Positions 59,216 to 64,000 of a stretch of 64,000 bases of DNA are shown here, piece after piece (the first letter of the stretch is position 1; each line of letters starts with the position of its first letter). The DNA is taken from positions 16,526,547-16,590,546 of the forward strand of contig NC_037680.1 of NCBI RefSeq assembly GCF_003255815.1, given 5' to 3'. The stretch comes from Theropithecus gelada. Taxonomy: Eukaryota > Chordata > Mammalia > Primates > Cercopithecidae. The notes under the pieces were generated by a model, which saw only the letters and a list, made by a program, of their open reading frames with translations, was not told the origin of the DNA and did no database searches. Made by a program: the position numbers and the translations under genes.

Positions 59216-60139
59216 TTTAACTTTCAGTTCCTTCATTTATCAGATGAACACAGTAATGCTGTATTAGTCAGATTTCAATACAAATGGCAAAATCTCTGTC
59301 CAGGGTTCCAGAGATAATTTTTAATACGGGTAGCTCATGATAAAGGTGTTGGAACTGAAAAGCAAACAAGGAAGGTGAGCGAGCCCTCAGGACAGCATGC
59401 CCTTGCCACCTGTGCCACCTGTAGGAGCAGGTGTTATCTGGAGCTCAAGCTGCCTAGTGGGGGGTAGAACAATGGAGGGGATACAAGCACTCTTGAGGAT
59501 GCTGCCTGAAACACCAGGACATGGGCAGGAGTACCCAGTGTCTCCTCTTGCTGACCCCTCATCTCTACCAATTTTTCCACTTTCCTAAAACTAGCTGAAA
59601 ACCAATTGGCAAAAAAGCATGGGTGATATAACTTGCAAGATTCAACTTTTTGAAGTACTTAGTAGAGGATGGGAAGGACCAGAATGGTATCTAGCATCAA
59701 ACAGGCAATAACCAGAACAAGTGGCTACTATAGTAAATTAATTTATTGTGAGAGTGGAAAAAGAAAAAGGAAAAAAAAAAAGCATAAAGCAAAATACCAA
59801 GACTATATTAAGTACTCACTGAATGCCAGATAAAATAGTGAAAACAAAAGGTGGCTATTATGATAGCTACAGGTCAATGAGGACTAGTACTCATGAACTC
59901 TTTAAGAAGACTGCCTTTGTTTGATGAGGGTATTTGACCGAAAACTATTTCTTGGGAATCTATCAGGGTTTTGGGAAACTCATCAGTGGGCACCCGATAA
60001 TGGGAGGTCATTAGGAGTCCCATGATGATGGGATTCCTTTTCAGATCTAAGAATTTCAGAGCTGTCTGTCCCTTTCTCCTCCTGCACTCCCAGGGGATCA
60101 GGAGATAGATTAACGGGCGACTCCCACTCCTGTTTCTCC
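59216..60139. other. 5' flank, unassigned
   Basis: 59255-59600 has the look of an interspersed repeat (gtattagtcag start) but no family assigned. The 120-residue minus frame at 60236-59874 lacks recognised homology. Confidence 0.35.
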
Positions 60140-60260
60140 ATGTTACTCTGCTTACTGACTCCCTGTGTGACTTTGAGCAAGCACTTAATTCAGTTGCCTT
60201 GAATTTCTTCAGTTGTAGGGAACTAGATGCCATCATTCACTTCCAGTTCTAAAATTCTAA
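60140..60260 (+). mobile_element. MIR SINE fragment
   Basis: actccctgtgtgactttgagcaagcac, cttgaatttcttcagttgtagg. Confidence 0.7.
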
Positions 60261-60614
60261 GATTACTTGAGTTTACACCTGTTAATCAGAGACACGGCTC
60301 ATATTTCAGGCTGGAATTATGGATGTCATTTGTAAGACATTTGGCACTCGATATATCTCATTCTCTGACTCTTTGGTGCTCCTCCTTCCCTAATACAAAT
60401 TCAAAGCTACTTTGCATTTCTAAGCATAGATTATACGATTGTGATGCACTAACAATTTGGAAAACATAAGGGGATCAAAGTAATTACCCATATGTTCTCA
60501 GGCAGTAGAAAATAATTAAAGTCTGTTTATCAACATGGCTAAAAACAAAAGGCATATGTATTCAATGTTTATTTTATTATTTCCTACTTAGGACTCTAAG
60601 AGCTGTTGTTGTTA
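60261..60614. other. 5' flank, unassigned
   Basis: No feature recognised. Confidence 0.4.
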
Positions 60615-60619
60615 CTGTT

Positions 60620-60872
60620 GTTGCCTTTAGAGACAGGGTCTCCAGGCTGGAGTACAGTGGCACAGTCCTCACACGTTGCAGCCTTGAACTCCTGGACTCA
60701 AGCAATCCCCTTGCCTAAGTCTCTTAAGTAGCTAGGACTACAGGAACAAGCCACTATGCCTGGCTTTTTTTTTTTTTTTTTTTTTTTTTAGAGTTGGGAA
60801 GTCTCACTGTGTTGCCCAGTCTGGTCTTGAACTCCTGGCCTCAAGCAATCCTGCTGCATTGGCCTCCCAAAG
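60620..60872 (-). mobile_element. Alu SINE, truncated, reversed
   Basis: tagagacagggtctccaggctgg, long T linker at 60765-60789, ends ggcctcccaaag, lacking the Alu 5' 40 or so bases. AluJ-type. Confidence 0.92.
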
Positions 60873-61404
60873 CAGTTGTTTTTAAATGTAGTCAATGCCA
60901 ATAAAAGTAGTAGCTCTTCTACCAGGATGCATGGGGTGTCAGTCTCTTCAAGTAGCTCAAAGATCATCTCTGGCAAAATACATTTCAGAGTTATCAATTT
61001 GGCACACATTTTGTGACGTCGAGTGAAATTTGCAGTTAATAAACACAAATTTATGGTTAAAAACAGAGGCGTAATGTTCCCAAAAGTGTATTTAAAGCCT
61101 TTCTGCTCTACTACTCCAAATTAATACTTCCACTGGTGCAGTTCTAGCAGTAGTGAAATGCAGATTGGGTCAGAGATGGTGAGAGTTTATGGAGATTAAC
61201 TCAATAATTTTTGAAAATTTGCTTTTCGATAATTCTGAATTGATTTGTGGATTATCTTGTCTCCAAAACTCCATACTACTAAAACAGAAAAAAAAAAAAA
61301 AAAGGAAGAAAAGACAATTGCTTAAAGTACAGTGATTTTTGTCTCTCACAAATGTATGCTCTGTTTTATACTGTGTTTCTAGTTATGGTGCCTAATGAAA
61401 TTAG
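60873..61404. other. 5' flank, unassigned
   Basis: A-run at 61286-61303; no repeat family recognised. Confidence 0.4.
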
Positions 61405-62055
61405 TTGAAATATTGGCTGGCCAGGCCTCACTAACGCAGGCCTCCATAGCAACTGTTTCAGTACTGGCTGAATGGTTAAGTCAAATATTAAAAGCCGGTA
61501 CCCTTACATAACTGCTGGAATGTAACAAACACCCACCAGGAGTTTTGCTTAGGCCTTTCCTGGGCCTTAAAACATGACAAAATAACAAAGGAACTCTTAA
61601 CAGAATCTATTTAGGATTAAACAAGTTTTACTGTGGGTCTGAAGCAACTCCCCAGGCCTCCACAAACAAGTTTATTGGAGGTCTGTGGGGACTCCAGGAA
61701 CCTACATGATTTAGCAGGAGACAAGATAAGGGTAATCACACCAGTACCTGAACTCATTTACATAAAGTAAATTTACCGAGGCTCCAGAGAAAGGTTTTTA
61801 GGACTCAGGCCTTAGGTACAGATTAAAAGAAGGTAATCACTTACATCATTAGATGAATGCACACTTACATGTAGACATACAGCTCAGAAGGTATATAAGC
61901 TTTGGAAAACTTTGTCATTTTGAGTTGGTCTGGTGATCCAGGCCTTCTCCCTGTAACTGGTTACGGAAATAAAAACTCTTTTTATTTTCTCCCCAATTCA
62001 TCTGCATCTTGTTATTGGTCCGCAAGAAATAACTGCCCTACCCTGAGTTTGGACC
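61405..62055 (+). mobile_element. Solo ERV1-type LTR (MER4-like group)
   Basis: TATA gtatataagc at 61891-61900, poly(A) signal aataaa at 61968-61973, then a U5-like stretch to about 62055. Edges approximate; subfamily not assigned. No viral genes. Confidence 0.6.
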
Positions 62056-63057
62056 AGGAACAAAATGTCAAAGTTGATTAAAACTTTTCACAGTACATAT
62101 TTGGTCTTTTACTAGTCAGATAAACAGTGAAAAGCTCATGTTTTTCATAATATTGCTGCTAGAATCATTTTTCTAAGTTTCATTTTTATCACCATTTTAT
62201 CTCTAGTCAGGATAGGAAATTAATGCATATTGGAATTTAATTTGTTTGGGGAATTCATTTCGTTTAATTTGTTTTAAAATACTAACTGCAATCTGGTATT
62301 GAAAGGCGATACAGCTCAAACTTCTTAATAGCCATATCCAGGGAGACTTCCATAGTGAAAATGTGAGCCGAAAGTAGATATTGATGATATTCAAGAAAAT
62401 AATTTCAGTAAATTTCAAATGAGCCAAAATCATGTATGAAAATTCAACTTGGAATTAGAATTCAAAGCAAGATCTCCATGAATACGGGGTGTTGCACCTG
62501 CTGCTAGGTGGCAGACAGAGGGAAGAATAAATGAGCTCCAGCTTTTGAGAAATTTAATTAAAAATTATATCAAACCTGGGATTCTCCTGAAAGAATTTGT
62601 TCTTACTTTAATAAAAGTTGTTTCTCATGGAGAAGCAATTTTAATTTTTGACCAGGGTTGCAATTCTGTGCTGAAAATGACCTTTCTATGAGATCTTGTT
62701 CATTTTTGCAAACACAATATATCCTCCCTGCCCTCAGGACCTTCCTTTAGCACCCAGACAGGACAGCATTTGCCAAAATAATGATAGGAATGCTCTGAAG
62801 ACAATAGCTCTTCTCTAAATTTTATTACTATAAGTACAGTACGACAAAAATCCAGACCACAGGTAATACTGAGGTAAGAGGCAAATCACATCTGCTGCTC
62901 AGATAAAACATTTTCATTTCCAATTTTTAAATTCCGAGAGAGAACCAGAGCAGATAAGTGGCTTTCCAGGGTTAAAGGCTGTGGGAGGGTGAGCTACAAA
63001 AGAACAGCAAGAGGGAGTCTGTATGGAGAGATGGCACCATTCTACATTCTGAATATG
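62056..63057. other. 5' flank, unassigned
   Basis: No repeat or exon recognised in 1 kb. Confidence 0.4.
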
Positions 63058-63655
63058 ATGGTGGTGAGGGACTAATTGGCTAAGTTGGCTGGACTTCCTG
63101 GGTCAATAGGGACCTCCCTAAGGGGACTTTCCTCTAAGCCAAAATGAGTCATAGCTGCCAGCTAAGGGATTGAAACTTCAACCAATCAAAGAAGACTTTC
63201 CCCTAAGCCAAAATGAGTCACAGCTGCAAGCTAGGTGATACTTCAACCAATCATATAGGGAGTTTAAGCTCTGGGCTGCAGCCTGATGTTTTTAACCAAT
63301 CAGGCCTGCCAATCCACGAGTGGATAGAAAAGAAGCTAATTCTATAGGACAAAAAAAGGAAAAAAGGAGGGGTCCTAAGGGGATATAAGCATAAGACACC
63401 TAACCCAGAAAGGGCTAGCCTTCCAGGGCACACATGGAAACTGCTTTCGCTTTCGTTTTACCTTCGTTTTCACTTTGATAAATCTTGTCGCCCTGCACAC
63501 TCTTTGGATCCGCGCGTTTCTCTCATGGAGCTATAACATTCGCTGCTGCAGTCGGCTTCATTCCTTGAAGCTGGTGAGACCACGAACCCTTGGATCGAGA
63601 AAAGACCTTCAATCGGGAGAAGACTTCTCGTCTCACTGGCATTTGTCAAAACTCC
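63058..63655 (+). mobile_element. Solo ERV1-type LTR with duplicated AP-1/CCAAT module
   Basis: Contains two adjacent related units (63125-63188 and 63194-63253), each with TGAGTCA (63145-63151, 63214-63220) and aaccaatca. A third ccaat is at 63296-63300. The TATA-like atataag is at 63383-63389 and a gataaa poly(A)-like site at 63477-63482. The U5 part has gctataacattcgc and gagaccacgaaccc, recalling HERV9-group LTRs. Right edge approximate. No viral genes. Confidence 0.65.
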
Positions 63656-64000
63656 TAGAACTGTACACCAAAAACGATTTTACTGTATGTAAATTTTTAA
63701 AAATAAACAAATTAACATTGTCAACTTGGAAACTTTGAAAAAGTGTGTCAGTTTTGCTTTAGGTTAGACAGGCTCATCAGGAGGCTTGATGTTTAACCTG
63801 TCCCCTCCACCTCCCTAATTCCTTCTTCCCACCTCTCCTCAGTTTCTCACTTCCTTAAATTGTTCTAGGATTTCCTCACTTCTCTTCCTTTGCACACACA
63901 CCAAAAAACAAACAAACAAACAAACAAAACAAAGAGAAAAACACCAACTTTGAGAGCCAAGGCCTCAGATTAATCATGGTGATTAAAGAATTCACACCTG
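63656..64000. other. 5' flank end
   Basis: 63660-63715 (ctgtacaccaaaaacg.. tgtatgtaaatttt) recalls the 3' end of an old LINE. An (AAAC)n repeat sits at 63903-63932. Otherwise nothing recognised. Confidence 0.4.

Noticed and set aside
59874..60236. 120-residue minus-strand frame upstream of HNMT
   Set aside because: Overlaps a MIR and shows no recognisable protein; likely chance.
63900..63935. CRISPR-like short repeats
   Set aside because: Simple (AAAC)n microsatellite; no spacers.

Overview
This window is nuclear DNA of a catarrhine primate, most probably an Old World monkey. It carries numerous Alu SINEs, primate-type L1 3' ends, MIR/L2/L3 fossils and MaLR/ERV1 LTRs. The youngest L1 copies share 3'-end variants that I associate with cercopithecid rather than human L1; that species call is an inference. 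It is not a microbial or viral segment: there are no operons, CRISPR arrays or rRNA/tRNA genes, and most open frames are chance or repeat-derived.

The one recognisable gene is HNMT (histamine N-methyltransferase), on the minus strand. The start-codon exon lies at 49373-49509 (residues 1-45 plus two bases of codon 46) and the next coding exon at 43736-43788 (rest of codon 46 to the first base of codon 64). Both have good splice signals, phases agree, and the joined reading frame is intact, including Glu28 (histamine site) and the Gly-rich S-adenosylmethionine motif at residues 60-64. A TATA-like box and probable 5' UTR lie just upstream (about 49510-49745). I could not find the exons for residues 64-292 between 43735 and position 1, so that stretch is a very long intron, or sequence is missing or rearranged.

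Layout: 1-43735 is the intron after the second coding exon. It holds a nested L2/ERV1 LTR/Alu cluster (3.4-6.0 kb), a nearly full-length inverted L2 interrupted by an ERV LTR (8.0-11.0 kb), primate L1 3' fragments (11.5, 17.9, 27.1 and 33.7 kb), MLT1 LTRs, opposed L2 pairs (20.6-21.4 and 27.9-30.6 kb), five Alus and many MIRs. 43789-49372 is intron 1, with an L2, MIRs and an ancient L1M split by an Alu and bounded by a long diverged direct repeat. 49746-64000 is the 5' flank, with an Alu, an old primate L1, L3/MIR relics, a THE1 LTR and two ERV1-type LTRs; the last carries a duplicated AP-1/CCAAT module.

No new protein system was found. The items most worth a second look are the missing downstream HNMT exons, a composite insertion inside the LTR at 4202-5090, possible conserved non-coding blocks near 15.7-16.0 and 31.5-31.95 kb, the long repeat flanking an L1M, and an L1 with a non-A tail.
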